A stretch of DNA of 42,127 nt from Pelobacter sp. UBA6812. GTDB taxonomy: Bacteria; Desulfobacterota; Desulfuromonadia; Desulfuromonadales; Syntrophotaleaceae. The notes beneath the pieces are model-generated. The model was not told the origin of the DNA. It saw nothing but the letters and a program-made list of their open reading frames with translations, and searched no databases. The stretch is taken from NCBI GenBank assembly GCA_002452265.1, contig DKEW01000010.1, forward strand, positions 1 to 42,127, written 5' to 3'. The position numbers and the translations under genes were made by a program. Every line of letters starts with the position of its first letter. The stretch's first letter is position 1. Below are positions 33,235-42,127 of this stretch, in pieces.

Positions 33235-34479
33235 ATGCAAGACTCAATTTTATATGTCGCCGGTTTGGTTGTGCTGTTGCTCATGTCGGCTTTTTTTTCT
33301 GGTTCAGAGACGGCCCTTCTGTCCATTGATTCGTTGCGGGTCAAGTACCTGGTACATAAAAAGAGACGCGGCGCCCAGCAACTTGAGCGGGTTCTCAGCC
33401 AACCGGATAATCTTTTGGGCGCCATTTTGGTTGGCAATAATCTGGTCAATATCGCCGCTTCGGTGTTTGCCACCACCTTTTTTGTTCAGCTGTTCGGAGC
33501 GCGCGGAGAGCTTCTCACGATTGTGATACTCACGCCGGTGCTACTGATTGTTTCCGAGGTCTGCCCCAAAACCTTTGCTGCCCGCAATCCGGAACGGGTT
33601 TCCTTCTGGGTGCTGCGTCCGATAACGTTGATTATGATCCTATTGCGGCCGGTGGTTTGGCTGGTGACGAGTTTTTCCCGTCTGTTGACTCTGCTGGTCA
33701 AGAGCGAGCCGAGGCCGACCATTTCCGAGGATGAGATCCGTACGCTGATTTCCGTCGGCGAGCAGAGCGGTTTGTTTGGCAAGGACAAGCGACGCATGCT
33801 GGATGGGGTCTTCGACCTTTCCCAGATCAGTGTCCGCGATGTCATGATTCCACGCACCGAAGTGGTGGTTCTTGATGTTTCCTCTTCCTTTTCCGAGGTT
33901 CTTACGGCTGTGCAGGGCTCCTGCCATTCGCGGTTTCCGGTTTATGAGGGATCGGTTGACAATATTGTCGGCATTATTCACTCCAAAGATATTTTGCGGT
34001 ATGTGCATATCCCAGAAGAGTTTTCCCTGCGAAAATTGGCGCGTAAACCCTACTTTGTTCCTGAATCGAAGCGCATTAACACCTTGTTGAAAGCTTTTCA
34101 GCGTCGCCAGGCGCATCTGGCGGTGGTCGTGGATGAATATGGTGGGGTTGAGGGCATTGTTACCCTGGAGGATGTCGTCGAAGAGATTGTCGGTGAAATC
34201 AGGGACGAATACGACATCGATGAGGCGATGGTCAGCGAGTTGGGGGGCGGGCGTTTCCTTCTGGATGGCAGTATTTCCCTGCGCACCGTCAATCAGAGTT
34301 TCGGCCTGGAATTGTCCGAGGAACATGCTTCCACTCTTGCCGGTTTCCTGCTTGGCGTTTTAGGCGCCATTCCACACACGGGGGACAGTTGCACTGTCGA
34401 TGGATACTGCTTTATCGTGCGCAAAGTCATCGATCATCGCATTGAAGAAATCGAACTGCTTCTGCCTCCAGACCTCTAA
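33235..34479 (+). CDS. CNNM-domain / CBS / CorC-HlyC membrane protein
   Basis: A 414-residue inner-membrane protein. The N-terminal CNNM (DUF21) domain has three to four hydrophobic segments and FFSGSETALLSIDSLRVKYL. A pair of CBS domains follows (from about 195, DVMIPRTEVVVLDVSS, to VTLEDVVEEIVGEI), and then a C-terminal CorC_HlyC domain. Relatives take part in magnesium or cobalt export or resistance; older annotations call them haemolysins. ATG at 33235 was chosen because GGAAGG lies six bases before it. It is a single-gene unit closed by a terminator. The 227-bp gap before it, divergent from ligA, shows no clear promoter. Confidence 0.9.
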   Translation: MQDSILYVAGLVVLLLMSAFFSGSETALLSIDSLRVKYLVHKKRRGAQQLERVLSQPDNLLGAILVGNNLVNIAASVFATTFFVQLFGARGELLTIVILTPVLLIVSEVCPKTFAARNPERVSFWVLRPITLIMILLRPVVWLVTSFSRLLTLLVKSEPRPTISEDEIRTLISVGEQSGLFGKDKRRMLDGVFDLSQISVRDVMIPRTEVVVLDVSSSFSEVLTAVQGSCHSRFPVYEGSVDNIVGIIHSKDILRYVHIPEEFSLRKLARKPYFVPESKRINTLLKAFQRRQAHLAVVVDEYGGVEGIVTLEDVVEEIVGEIRDEYDIDEAMVSELGGGRFLLDGSISLRTVNQSFGLELSEEHASTLAGFLLGVLGAIPHTGDSCTVDGYCFIVRKVIDHRIEEIELLLPPDL

Positions 34480-34513
34480 TATTTCCGATTTTTGTCCGTT
34501 TTTTTTGGTATTG

Positions 34514-34545
34514 AAAAAATCCCCTTTCGAGGGGATTTTTTTTTG
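34514..34545 (+). terminator. Strong terminator before the division cluster
   Basis: AAAAATCCCC (34515-34524 region) pairs with GGGGATTTTT around the loop TTTCGA, followed by more T. It separates the CNNM gene from mraZ. Confidence 0.9.
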
Positions 34546-34588
34546 CCATGGGAACGCCCTAAACCCTTAAAAAATTAGAATAAACGCC

Positions 34589-34617
34589 TTGACAAGGTGG
34601 GGGGCTGTCGTTATAGT
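34589..34617 (+). promoter_or_regulatory. Sigma-70 promoter of the mraZ (dcw) cluster
   Basis: TTGACA (34589-34594), a 17-base spacer with six G in a row, and TATAGT (34612-34617), 46 bases before the mraZ ATG. No clear array of TGGG-type MraZ boxes is visible near it. Confidence 0.88.
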
Positions 34618-34663
34618 TGCCCACAAAGTGTAAAAACGTGTCAAATTTGGCCTAGGACATTGA

Positions 34664-35116
34664 ATGTTATTTCAGGGTGAATTCAATAACGCGATCGATG
34701 CGAAGGGAAGGGCGAGTATTCCGGCCAAGTTTCGGGATGTGCTGAGCTCTGTTTTTGCCGATGAGCGCCTTATTGTCACCCAGAACGATGGCGGTCTGGC
34801 GGCGTATCCGGTCCAGGAGTGGGAAAAGGTGCTGGAAAAAGTCAACGCGATGGATGCCAGTCCTTTAAAAGACGCCATTAACCTGGCGCTCATCTCGCCG
34901 GCGATCGAATGTCCGTTCGACAAGCAGGGGCGCATTCAGTTGACCAAGGCCCAGCGTTGCTATGCGGGATTAGAGTCGGAGATTCGCGAAATCGTGGTAG
35001 TCGGTTCCATCAATAAGATCATGATCTGGAATCGCGCCATGCACGCCGAGATGCGTAAGCAAGCTGAGAATTTACTCAAAACAGAGTCGCAGGCTCTTTA
35101 TAATTTAGGATTTTAG
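34664..35116 (+). CDS. mraZ: Transcriptional regulator MraZ
   Basis: MraZ is a DNA-binding protein that represses its own division and cell wall cluster in other bacteria. The 150-residue protein has two SpoVT/AbrB-like halves: FNNAIDAKGRASIPAKFRD (7-25) and CPFDKQGRIQLTKAQR around 83-98. AGGA precedes the ATG. It is the first gene after the promoter, three bases before rsmH. Confidence 0.96.
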   Translation: MLFQGEFNNAIDAKGRASIPAKFRDVLSSVFADERLIVTQNDGGLAAYPVQEWEKVLEKVNAMDASPLKDAINLALISPAIECPFDKQGRIQLTKAQRCYAGLESEIREIVVVGSINKIMIWNRAMHAEMRKQAENLLKTESQALYNLGF

Positions 35117-35119
35117 GCC

Positions 35120-36064
35120 ATGGCGGAAGAAATATTTCAGCACTATTCAGTGATGCCCGGGGAGGTCCTGGAGTGCTTGCATCCGCAATCGGGGGAGGTT
35201 TTTGTCGATGGGACGGTTGGGGGTGCCGGGCATGCCTACCTGATCCTGGAGGCAACGGCCCCGGACGGCATACTGATTGGCCTGGACCGCGATTGTGAAG
35301 CTCTTGACGCCGCCAGTCGAAGACTTGCTCCTTTTGGTGACCGGGCCGTGTTGCGCCAAGGCAATTTTGCCGATGCCGACCGGATCCTGGCCGACCTTGG
35401 CATTCCCGCAGTGGATGGTATTTTGCTCGATCTCGGCGTGTCGTCTTTTCAGCTCGATACCGCGCGGCGGGGTTTTTCATTCCAATCCGACGCTCCCCTC
35501 GATATGCGTATGGACACATCGACCGGGATGACCGCCGCTGATGTCGTCAACTCCATGTCCATCGATGATCTGACACGAATTTTTCGGGAATACGGTGAGG
35601 AACGGTATGCTCGCCGTATAGCAAAGCGTATTGACCAGGTGCGGGCCGAAACGCCGTTGTTGACCACCCGGGAATTGGCCGAGCTGGTACGAGACGCGGT
35701 GCCCAAGGGGCATGTTCCGTCACGTATTCATCCGGCAACGCGGGTTTTTCAGGCTCTGCGCATTCATGTCAATGCCGAACTGGATAGTCTGCGGGATGGC
35801 TTGCAGCGTGCCATGGCGCTTCTTAAGCCTGGCGGGAGAATGGCGGTGATCAGTTTTCATTCCCTGGAAGATCGCATCGTCAAACAGTTTTTTCGCAGCC
35901 AAGTCCAGGTCTGTACCTGCCCGCCGGGACTGCCGGTCTGTGTTTGTAATCGCACCCCTGAGGTGGAGCTGCTGACCCGCAAGGGTCTGCGGGCTGGTGA
36001 GGCCGAAATCGAGGCTAACCCCCGGGCACGCAGCGCGGTGCTGAGGGCGATTCGCCACCTGTAA
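35120..36064 (+). CDS. rsmH: 16S rRNA (cytosine-N4)-methyltransferase RsmH (MraW)
   Basis: RsmH methylates N4 of C1402 in 16S rRNA, the same nucleotide that RsmI, also encoded in this window, methylates on its ribose. The 314-residue protein has HYSVMPGEVLECL, the SAM loop DGTVGGAGH (30-38), DLGVSSFQLD and SFHSLEDRIVKQFF. No strong ribosome site is visible, so translation probably continues from mraZ. A short TGCCGCA/TGCGGCA inverted repeat follows the gene at 36072-36087. Confidence 0.96.
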   Translation: MAEEIFQHYSVMPGEVLECLHPQSGEVFVDGTVGGAGHAYLILEATAPDGILIGLDRDCEALDAASRRLAPFGDRAVLRQGNFADADRILADLGIPAVDGILLDLGVSSFQLDTARRGFSFQSDAPLDMRMDTSTGMTAADVVNSMSIDDLTRIFREYGEERYARRIAKRIDQVRAETPLLTTRELAELVRDAVPKGHVPSRIHPATRVFQALRIHVNAELDSLRDGLQRAMALLKPGGRMAVISFHSLEDRIVKQFFRSQVQVCTCPPGLPVCVCNRTPEVELLTRKGLRAGEAEIEANPRARSAVLRAIRHL

Positions 36065-36112
36065 GAAATTTTGCCGCATTTGCGGCATGCTTGATATGAC
36101 TGGAGGTATGGT

Positions 36113-36436
36113 ATGTCTTTTTCCACGCAACGTGTGCTGCCCGGTGTCGGCAGTGGCAGTGTTTTCTGGCAACGTTTCTCCTTAGCTCAATTCCTGGTTT
36201 TTCTGGTAGCCCTGGTCGGGGCCGGTGTTTTCTACATCTGGTCGTGCAGCCAACTGATCGAGTTGGGCTATGCCATCTCCAGCTGCGAAAGCCAGTTGCT
36301 GGATTTGCAGCGCGATGAAAACTGCCTGCGGTTGGAAGTCGCTACCTTGAAGAACCCTGCCCACCTTGAGCGGGTAGCCAGCAATACGTTGAAACTGCAT
36401 TACCCCGAACCCCACCAGGTGATTATTGTCCGATGA
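36113..36436 (+). CDS. ftsL: FtsL-like cell division protein
   Basis: A 107-residue protein with a short cytoplasmic start, one membrane segment at about 26-46 and a periplasmic helical, leucine-rich region (LIELGYAISSCESQLLDLQ) ending near HLERVASNTLKLHYPEP. This is the bitopic FtsL layout, and the position between rsmH and ftsI fits. FtsL joins FtsB and FtsQ to activate septal wall synthesis. GGAGG lies six bases before the ATG. The stop overlaps the ftsI start by four bases. Sequence conservation in this family is low, so the call rests mainly on layout and place. Confidence 0.85.
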   Translation: MSFSTQRVLPGVGSGSVFWQRFSLAQFLVFLVALVGAGVFYIWSCSQLIELGYAISSCESQLLDLQRDENCLRLEVATLKNPAHLERVASNTLKLHYPEPHQVIIVR

Positions 36437-38403
36437 AACTGACGCCGGAAAAATGCTGTAAGATTCGCATGATCCTGATAGGAGTGGGTTTTACGCTCTT
36501 TTTTCTGGCTGTTGTGGGACGAGGATTCTGGTTGCAGGTCATCGACAGCGAAGAAACCGTCGCCCGCGCCCGGCGGCAGTATAAACGCATTATCCCTTTA
36601 ACGCCTCGCAGGGGGGCAATCTACGACCGCAACGGCGCTGAATTGGCCCGCAGCATCAGTGTCGATTCTATTTTTGCCGAGCCTTTGCGTATCCGCGATA
36701 TCGATTCTACCGTGCGTGCGCTTTCGCGTCCGCTCCATATGAGCGGTGCGGCGCTGCGCAAGAGGCTGACTTCCAAGCGCAGTTTCGTATGGCTGGAGCG
36801 TAAGGTGCAACCGGACCAGAGTGCCAGGATTCGCAAGCTTGGTGTCGAGGGTATTGCTTTTACTAAGGAACATCAGCGGTTCTACCCCAATGGCGAGTTG
36901 GCTGCGCAATTGCTTGGATTTACCGGCCTTGATCCCAAGGGGCTAGAGGGGCTGGAGCGGTATTACGACAGCCAGATGCTGGGTCAGGAAGGGTTTCTGG
37001 TAACGGCCAAAGACGGCCGTCGCAAGGGGTTGGGGGCCAGCAATAAGGTCGTCGATGGGGGCAGTCACGGAAACAGCCTCAATCTGACTATCGATCGCAA
37101 TCTTCAATACCTGGCTGAAAAAGAACTGGCAGTTGGTTTGAAAGAAGCCCAGGGGCGGACAGGCAGCGTGATAGTGCTGGATCCCAAAAGCGGTGAGATT
37201 CTCGCCATGGCCAATCAGCCGACCTATAATCCGAACGCCTATCGTCGTTATGCAGCCGCAAGCCGTCGTAACCGTGCTGTGTGTGACGAGTTCGAGCCTG
37301 GTTCCACTCTCAAGATATTTCTCATGGCTGCAGCTTTAAATGAAAAGGTCGTGCAGCCGAACCAGTGGATCGATTGCGAAAAGGGTTCTTACCGAGTCGG
37401 TGGCATGACCATTCATGACCATCATCCTTATGATCGTCTTAGTGTCGCTGATGTGCTCAAGATGAGCTCCAATATCGGTTCCGCGAAAATCGGAAAGTTA
37501 TTGGAGCGCCAGCGTTATTACGACTATCTTAAGCAATTCGGATTCGGAGAAAAAACAGGGATCGATTTCCCCGGGGAGACTTCAGGCCAATTACGCAGAC
37601 CGGAGTTGTGGTTTGAAGGTGATCTGGCGGCTGTATCGTTCGGCCAGGGGATGACCGTGACAGCTTTGCAGATGGCGCGCGCCGTAGGAGCTATCGCCAA
37701 TGGCGGTTTGTTGATGAAAGCCGATCTGGTGCGGCAAATCGTCGATGATCGCGGTACCCTGGTGGAAAGCCGCTCACCACAAACCATAAGGCGCGTGGTG
37801 TCGGAAAAGACGGCGGCCCAGGTCAGGTCGATGATGGAAATGGTCACGAACGAAGGTGGCACCGGTACCCTTGCGGCCGTGCCCGGCTACCGCGTTGCCG
37901 GCAAGACCGGCACCGCGCAGAAAGTCGATCCGGTTACCGGGGGCTACTCGGCCGACAAACGGGTGGCTTCCTTTGTCGGCTTTGCGCCGGCGGACAACCC
38001 CCGCCTAGTCGTTATGGTGGTTATCGACGAACCGCAAACTCATGTGTACGGGGGGTTGGTGGCCGCCCCGGTATTTTCGCGCCTGACAGGGCAGGCCCTG
38101 CGCTACCTTGGTGTGCCACCGACAGAAGCTGATATGGAAGCACCTCTGCCACCGGTAACTCTGGAAACGGGCGTCGCCATTTCCACGGGCAACATTCAAC
38201 CTGCGCGCATAGCCGAAGGGGATGCGCCGGTGATGCCCCACTGTCTTGGACTGAGTTGCCGGCAGGTGCTGCAGACCATGGAGAAGCTTGGGCTCAATAT
38301 CAGAATTAAAGGTACAGGCAAAGTTGTCGAGCAATTTCCGGCACCTGGCCAGGACATTCGTTATGGTGATGAAGTTTGGGTGAAATTGGAGCCCCCGGCG
38401 TAA
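36433..38403 (+). CDS. ftsI: Septal peptidoglycan transpeptidase FtsI (PBP3) with C-terminal PASTA domain
   Basis: A 656-residue class B penicillin-binding protein. It has one N-terminal membrane segment (about 13-33), a dimerisation domain with RRGAIYDRNG (59-68), and a transpeptidase domain with STLK (catalytic S291), SSN (345-347) and KTGT (491-494). A single PASTA domain follows at about 590-655. It links peptides in septal peptidoglycan. PASTA domains are common in Gram-positive division PBPs and uncommon in enterobacterial FtsI; I recall them in the Desulfuromonadales. It overlaps ftsL by four bases. Confidence 0.95.
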   Translation: MKLTPEKCCKIRMILIGVGFTLFFLAVVGRGFWLQVIDSEETVARARRQYKRIIPLTPRRGAIYDRNGAELARSISVDSIFAEPLRIRDIDSTVRALSRPLHMSGAALRKRLTSKRSFVWLERKVQPDQSARIRKLGVEGIAFTKEHQRFYPNGELAAQLLGFTGLDPKGLEGLERYYDSQMLGQEGFLVTAKDGRRKGLGASNKVVDGGSHGNSLNLTIDRNLQYLAEKELAVGLKEAQGRTGSVIVLDPKSGEILAMANQPTYNPNAYRRYAAASRRNRAVCDEFEPGSTLKIFLMAAALNEKVVQPNQWIDCEKGSYRVGGMTIHDHHPYDRLSVADVLKMSSNIGSAKIGKLLERQRYYDYLKQFGFGEKTGIDFPGETSGQLRRPELWFEGDLAAVSFGQGMTVTALQMARAVGAIANGGLLMKADLVRQIVDDRGTLVESRSPQTIRRVVSEKTAAQVRSMMEMVTNEGGTGTLAAVPGYRVAGKTGTAQKVDPVTGGYSADKRVASFVGFAPADNPRLVVMVVIDEPQTHVYGGLVAAPVFSRLTGQALRYLGVPPTEADMEAPLPPVTLETGVAISTGNIQPARIAEGDAPVMPHCLGLSCRQVLQTMEKLGLNIRIKGTGKVVEQFPAPGQDIRYGDEVWVKLEPPA

Positions 38404-38452
38404 AAAATTCCCTTTGACTTTTTTCCCTCACAGAAGGAAAATCGGCGATTCT

Positions 38453-39976
38453 ATGAACCTTTCCGTCCTTTGCCAGATGTTTGCCCCCTGTACTGTCACC
38501 GGCCCTGCCGATGGTATTATCAGTGGTTTATATTACGACAGCAGGCGGGTGCTGCCGGGAGGGTTGTTTTTTGCCTTGCCCGGTGCCACGGTGGATGGTC
38601 ATCGGTTCGTAGAGGATGCTCTTGCCCGGGGTGCGGTGGCTGTAGTCATGGAAAAATCCTGCCCATTGCCGCCTGGGATAACCGGATTGCTGGTGAAGGA
38701 TGCGCGGCGGTGCATGGCGCTGGCGGCCGCTGAATTTTACGGCGATCCCACCAGAGATATGCTGGTCGTGGGGATAACAGGAACCAATGGAAAAACCACC
38801 GTCAGCTATCTGGTGGAATCCTTGTTGAAGGCCTCGGGTCGGCGACCGGCTGTTTTGGGTACCGTCGATTATCGATTTGAAGGGGAACGCTTGACTTCCA
38901 GTCACACCACTCCTGAATCGGTTGATCTGATGCGGACTATCGCCGAGTTTCGCAGTCGTGGCGCCAATGCCTTGATTCTTGAGGCATCGTCCCATGCGCT
39001 TGAGCAGCGGCGGGTGGACGGGGTGTGTTTCGATGTTGGCGTATTTACCAACCTGACTCCGGAACACCTCGATTACCATGGCGACCTGGAATCGTATTTT
39101 GACGCCAAACTCCGGCTCTTTACCGGGCTTGGCGACCATTCACCCCGTCATGCGGTGGTTAATCTCGACGACGCATATGGTGCGCGTCTTGCGGATTCGT
39201 TGCCCTCTGCCGTTGGTTGCGGACATGCTCCCCGTTGTACCGTGACAGCCGAGGATGTTGCTATCTCGGTGGCCGGCATTTCCGGCAGATTGCGCACTCC
39301 CCAGGGTTGTGCCGACTTACACTCCCCTTTGGTCGGGGACTACAATCTGCATAATCTGCTTTGCGCCGCCGGCGTTGGTGTTGCTTTGGATATGGAACCC
39401 AATACTATCGCCGCCGCCCTCGCCGCCGCACCGCAGGTGCCGGGGCGATTGGAAAGTATCGAGAACCGCTGCGGAGCACTGGTGCTGGTCGATTATGCGC
39501 ACACTGGGGATGCCCTGCAAAACGTTTTGACCACGCTGCGCCAGTTGGAGCCGCGGCGATTGCTGTGCGTGTTTGGTTGTGGTGGCGACCGCGATGCCGG
39601 CAAACGTCCCGTGATGGGAGAAGTCGCCGCGCGTCTGAGCGATGTGGCCATTTTAACATCGGACAATCCGCGCAGCGAAGATCCGTTAAGTATCATGCAG
39701 CAGGTGGAGATCGGCATGCGCCGGGTTTATTCCGGACCCTGGACCGAGCAGCAGGCACGACAGTCAGCCTCAGGCGGGTATTTGACAATCGTTGACCGGC
39801 GCGAAGCGATTCGCTTTGCCGTGAGTCTGCTGCAGGCTGGTGATGTGTTATTGGTGGCCGGCAAGGGGCATGAGGATTATCAGATTGTCGGCAACCAGAG
39901 GTTGCACTTTGATGACCGCGAGGAATTACGCGAAGCCCTGAGGTCTGCGGCGGAGGAACAATGCGACTCGATCTGA
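38453..39976 (+). CDS. murE: UDP-MurNAc-L-Ala-D-Glu: meso-diaminopimelate ligase
   Basis: MurE adds the third amino acid to the peptidoglycan precursor. The 507-residue Mur ligase has the ATP loop GITGTNGKTT (107-116), HTTPESVDL, EASSHALEQRR and the DNPR motif (404-407), which marks meso-diaminopimelate as substrate. ATG at 38453 was chosen over a TTG at 38414; the AGAAGGA upstream is about 14 bases away, rather far. The 3' end overlaps murF by 16 bases. Confidence 0.96.
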   Translation: MNLSVLCQMFAPCTVTGPADGIISGLYYDSRRVLPGGLFFALPGATVDGHRFVEDALARGAVAVVMEKSCPLPPGITGLLVKDARRCMALAAAEFYGDPTRDMLVVGITGTNGKTTVSYLVESLLKASGRRPAVLGTVDYRFEGERLTSSHTTPESVDLMRTIAEFRSRGANALILEASSHALEQRRVDGVCFDVGVFTNLTPEHLDYHGDLESYFDAKLRLFTGLGDHSPRHAVVNLDDAYGARLADSLPSAVGCGHAPRCTVTAEDVAISVAGISGRLRTPQGCADLHSPLVGDYNLHNLLCAAGVGVALDMEPNTIAAALAAAPQVPGRLESIENRCGALVLVDYAHTGDALQNVLTTLRQLEPRRLLCVFGCGGDRDAGKRPVMGEVAARLSDVAILTSDNPRSEDPLSIMQQVEIGMRRVYSGPWTEQQARQSASGGYLTIVDRREAIRFAVSLLQAGDVLLVAGKGHEDYQIVGNQRLHFDDREELREALRSAAEEQCDSI

Positions 39977-41352
39977 ATCAAATCGCCTCCATTATCGGCG
40001 GCAATCTGATGCCTGAGCGCGCCAGCGGTGCGGTTACCGGTGTTTGCACCGATAGCCGTTCGTTGCGTTCCGGGGATCTGTTCGTGCCGCTGCGTGGACC
40101 TCGATTCGACGGGCATGATTTCATGGCCCAGGCGGTGCGCGGCGGAGCCAGTGCCTGCCTGAGTGAAGAAGTGATCGCCGGTTTGCCGGTGCCGGTCATT
40201 CAGGTAGCCGACACCCTGAAGGCGCTCGGTGATCTGGCGGCGGCTGTGCGGCAGGATTTTGACGGACCGGTGTTGGCGGTAACAGGGTCTTCCGGCAAAA
40301 CCTCGACCAAGGAAATGCTGGCCGGAATTTTAACGCTCCGTGGCCCGGGTCTTAAAACCGAAGGCAACTTCAACAATCTTATCGGCCTGCCCCATACCCT
40401 GTTTCGACTCGAAGCCGAGCATGGCTGGGCCGTGGTGGAATTGGGCATGAGTGCTCGCGGTGAAATTGCCCGCCTGGCTGAGATCAGTCGACCCGATATC
40501 GGCATCATCACCAATGTCGGGCCGGCCCATCTGGAAACCTTGCATAATCTCGAAGGGGTGGCGCGCGCCAAAGGTGAATTGTTTGCCGCTTTGCCCGCTG
40601 GTGGCACCGCTGTTATCAATGGTGATGATCAACGGGTATTGCAGTTGCCCGTTGCCAACGGCGTACGCCGGTTGATCTACGGCTGCGGTTCGGATGCAGA
40701 AGTTCGCGCCGAAGATGTGACCGTGGACGGACAGGGCGTGCGTTTTCGGCTGGTGTTGCCGGAAGGAAGCTGGCCCGTGCGTCTGTCGGTACCCGGTCGC
40801 TACAATGTGTACAATGCCCTGGCCGCTGCGGCTGCAGCCCATGCCTTGCATATGAGCGGCGCACAGATTGTCGAAGGACTGGAACGCTTCCGGTCATGCG
40901 CAGGGCGCATGGAAGTAGCGGAACTCGCCAGCGGTGCGACCCTGTTGGAGGATTTTTACAATGCCAACCCCTTGGCCGTCAAAGCGGCGCTCAAGGCACT
41001 GGATGAACTTTCCGGCAGTGGCCGCCGTATTGCCGTTCTTGGCGACATGCTGGAATTGGGAGAGGCGGCGGCCGAATTGCACCGCCAAACCGGATTGCAC
41101 GCGTCGAAGTGTGCCGACCTCCTTATTCTCCTGGGCGAAAGGGCCGAGGATACAGCCGCCGGCGCCAGACAGGGCGGAATGACTCCTCAGTCGGTCTGGG
41201 TCGTTACAAGTCATGATGAAGCTGTGCAATTGTTGAAAGACCTGCTGCGTCCGGGAGACCGCGTATTGGTTAAAGGTTCTCGCGGCATGGCGATGGAAAA
41301 AATCTGTAAAGCCCTGCGCGATAGCGATGGGCACCCGACCGCCGGTCATTAG
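39961..41352 (+). CDS. murF: UDP-MurNAc-tripeptide: D-alanyl-D-alanine ligase
   Basis: MurF attaches the D-Ala-D-Ala dipeptide to the precursor. The 463-residue Mur ligase has a substrate-binding N-terminal domain (GVCTDSRSLRSGDLFVPLRG), the ATP loop VTGSSGKTSTKE (107-118), EGNFNNLIGLPHTLF, and a C-terminal domain with LEDFYNANP. GGAGG lies four bases before the ATG, inside the murE end. mraY follows after 11 bases. Confidence 0.96.
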   Translation: MRLDLNQIASIIGGNLMPERASGAVTGVCTDSRSLRSGDLFVPLRGPRFDGHDFMAQAVRGGASACLSEEVIAGLPVPVIQVADTLKALGDLAAAVRQDFDGPVLAVTGSSGKTSTKEMLAGILTLRGPGLKTEGNFNNLIGLPHTLFRLEAEHGWAVVELGMSARGEIARLAEISRPDIGIITNVGPAHLETLHNLEGVARAKGELFAALPAGGTAVINGDDQRVLQLPVANGVRRLIYGCGSDAEVRAEDVTVDGQGVRFRLVLPEGSWPVRLSVPGRYNVYNALAAAAAAHALHMSGAQIVEGLERFRSCAGRMEVAELASGATLLEDFYNANPLAVKAALKALDELSGSGRRIAVLGDMLELGEAAAELHRQTGLHASKCADLLILLGERAEDTAAGARQGGMTPQSVWVVTSHDEAVQLLKDLLRPGDRVLVKGSRGMAMEKICKALRDSDGHPTAGH

Positions 41353-41363
41353 GAGACGTCTGG

Positions 41364-42127
41364 ATGCTGTACCACCTGCTCTATCCGCTGCATGAACAGT
41401 TTTCCGTGCTGTACATTTTCCGGTACATCACGTTTCGGGCGATCTACGCCACTATCACGGCGCTGATGATCTCGTTTATTCTCGGGCCCTGGCTTATCGA
41501 CAAACTGTCCAGCCTCCAGATCGGTCAAAGCATTCGTAAAGATGGACCTCAGTCCCATTTTAAAAAAGAAGGGACGCCTACCATGGGCGGTACCCTGATC
41601 TTGCTGGCCATCGTTTTACCGACCTTGCTGTGGACCGATTTGACCAATATCTATGTTTGGGTAACCCTGCTGGTAACCGTCGGTTTTGGCGCAGTGGGAT
41701 TTGTGGATGACTACCGCAAGGTCAAAAAGCGCAACAGCGATGGCCTGTCGGCGCGGCAGAAGATGTTGTGGCTCATGGTTATTGCCGCTACCGCTGGCTT
41801 GATGCTGTATTTTTACCAGCCGTATCCGACAACCCTGGCCCTGCCTTTTTTTAAGGGATTGCGTCCTGATCTTGGACTGTTTTACATCCCTTTTGCGATG
41901 CTGGTCATCGTTGGCGCCAGCAACGCGGTCAATCTTACGGACGGGCTGGACGGGTTGGCCATCGGACCGACGATTATCGCCTCGGGTACTTACCTGCTGT
42001 TCGCTTATCTGGCCGGCAACGCGCGTCTGTCGGAGTACCTGCAGATCAGCAGTGTGCAGGGGGCCGGAGAGTTGGCGGTACTATGCGGCGCCATGGTCGG
42101 CGCGGGTCTTGGTTTTCTGTGGTTCAA
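41364..42127 (+). CDS. mraY: Phospho-MurNAc-pentapeptide transferase MraY (C-terminus outside the window)
   Basis: MraY moves phospho-MurNAc-pentapeptide onto undecaprenyl phosphate, making lipid I in the inner membrane. The 254 visible residues show several membrane segments and the family motifs GQSIRKDGPQSHFKKEGTPTMGG, FVDDYRKV and NLTDGLDGLAIG, with the metal-binding aspartates in place. AGGAG lies eight bases before the ATG. The frame is open to the right edge, so about a third of the protein is missing here. Confidence 0.96.
   Translation, partial: MLYHLLYPLHEQFSVLYIFRYITFRAIYATITALMISFILGPWLIDKLSSLQIGQSIRKDGPQSHFKKEGTPTMGGTLILLAIVLPTLLWTDLTNIYVWVTLLVTVGFGAVGFVDDYRKVKKRNSDGLSARQKMLWLMVIAATAGLMLYFYQPYPTTLALPFFKGLRPDLGLFYIPFAMLVIVGASNAVNLTDGLDGLAIGPTIIASGTYLLFAYLAGNARLSEYLQISSVQGAGELAVLCGAMVGAGLGFLWF

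Noticed and set aside
34595..34663. MraZ-box array in the mraZ promoter
   Set aside because: Only one G run is present; regularly spaced TGGG repeats are not seen.
36072..36087. Terminator between rsmH and ftsL
   Set aside because: The TGCCGCA/TGCGGCA inverted repeat has a two-base loop and no T run; the cluster is expected to be read through.

Overview
The window is a stretch of core chromosome from a Gram-negative anaerobe, most likely of the Desulfuromonadales (Pelobacter/Syntrophotalea or Geobacter relatives). That placement is an inference. It rests on the division cluster whose FtsI ends in a PASTA domain, on the block rpsP-khpA-rimM-trmD followed by a PF09936 RNA methyltransferase and rplS, on system II cytochrome c maturation (ResB/CcsA), on a RACo-like ASKHA protein, on lipid A modification (PagL), and on tandem 7- and 9-bp repeats of a kind I remember from that group. 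MurE carries the DNPR motif of meso-diaminopimelate peptidoglycan.

Layout. Positions 1-4340 (minus strand) hold a tryptophan-synthase operon. A GntR/UTRA regulator with a near-consensus promoter overlaps trpB, followed by a DEAD-box RNA helicase, a family 5 uracil-DNA glycosylase, and trpA, which is cut by the window edge. Positions 4450-8440 carry accessory genes: an AT-rich membrane HD-GYP phosphodiesterase, an SDR/DUF2867 protein and a PagL-type lipid A deacylase. Positions 8523-11563 (minus) are a thiamine operon, a fused thiE-thiD followed by thiC. It is controlled by a TPP riboswitch with a visible downstream terminator. Positions 11891-14350 hold alanine racemase and the RACo-like protein. 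Purine genes purH, purD and purE follow (14439-18036), then resB-ccsA-trmN-like (18076-21039) and a convergent dciA-like gene.

From 21893 a strong promoter drives ffh. Then come rpsP, khpA, rimM, trmD, an orphan RNA methyltransferase and rplS, ending in a clear terminator, so this block serves secretion, translation and tRNA modification. rnhB-yraN-nadE-rsmI follow. On the minus strand ligA-acyP converge on rsmI across an inverted-repeat element. A CNNM/CorC-type membrane protein (33235-34479) ends in a terminator, after which a second strong promoter opens the division and cell wall cluster mraZ-rsmH-ftsL-ftsI-murE-murF-mraY, cut by the right edge.

No phage, insertion sequence, CRISPR array, rRNA or tRNA was recognised. 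The least explained items are a possible pseudoknotted RNA between dciA and ffh (21739-21850), the short-period repeat elements at three intergenic sites, the GntR-controlled split trpB...trpA operon with a candidate operator over its promoter, and the ferredoxin-less RACo homologue next to alr.
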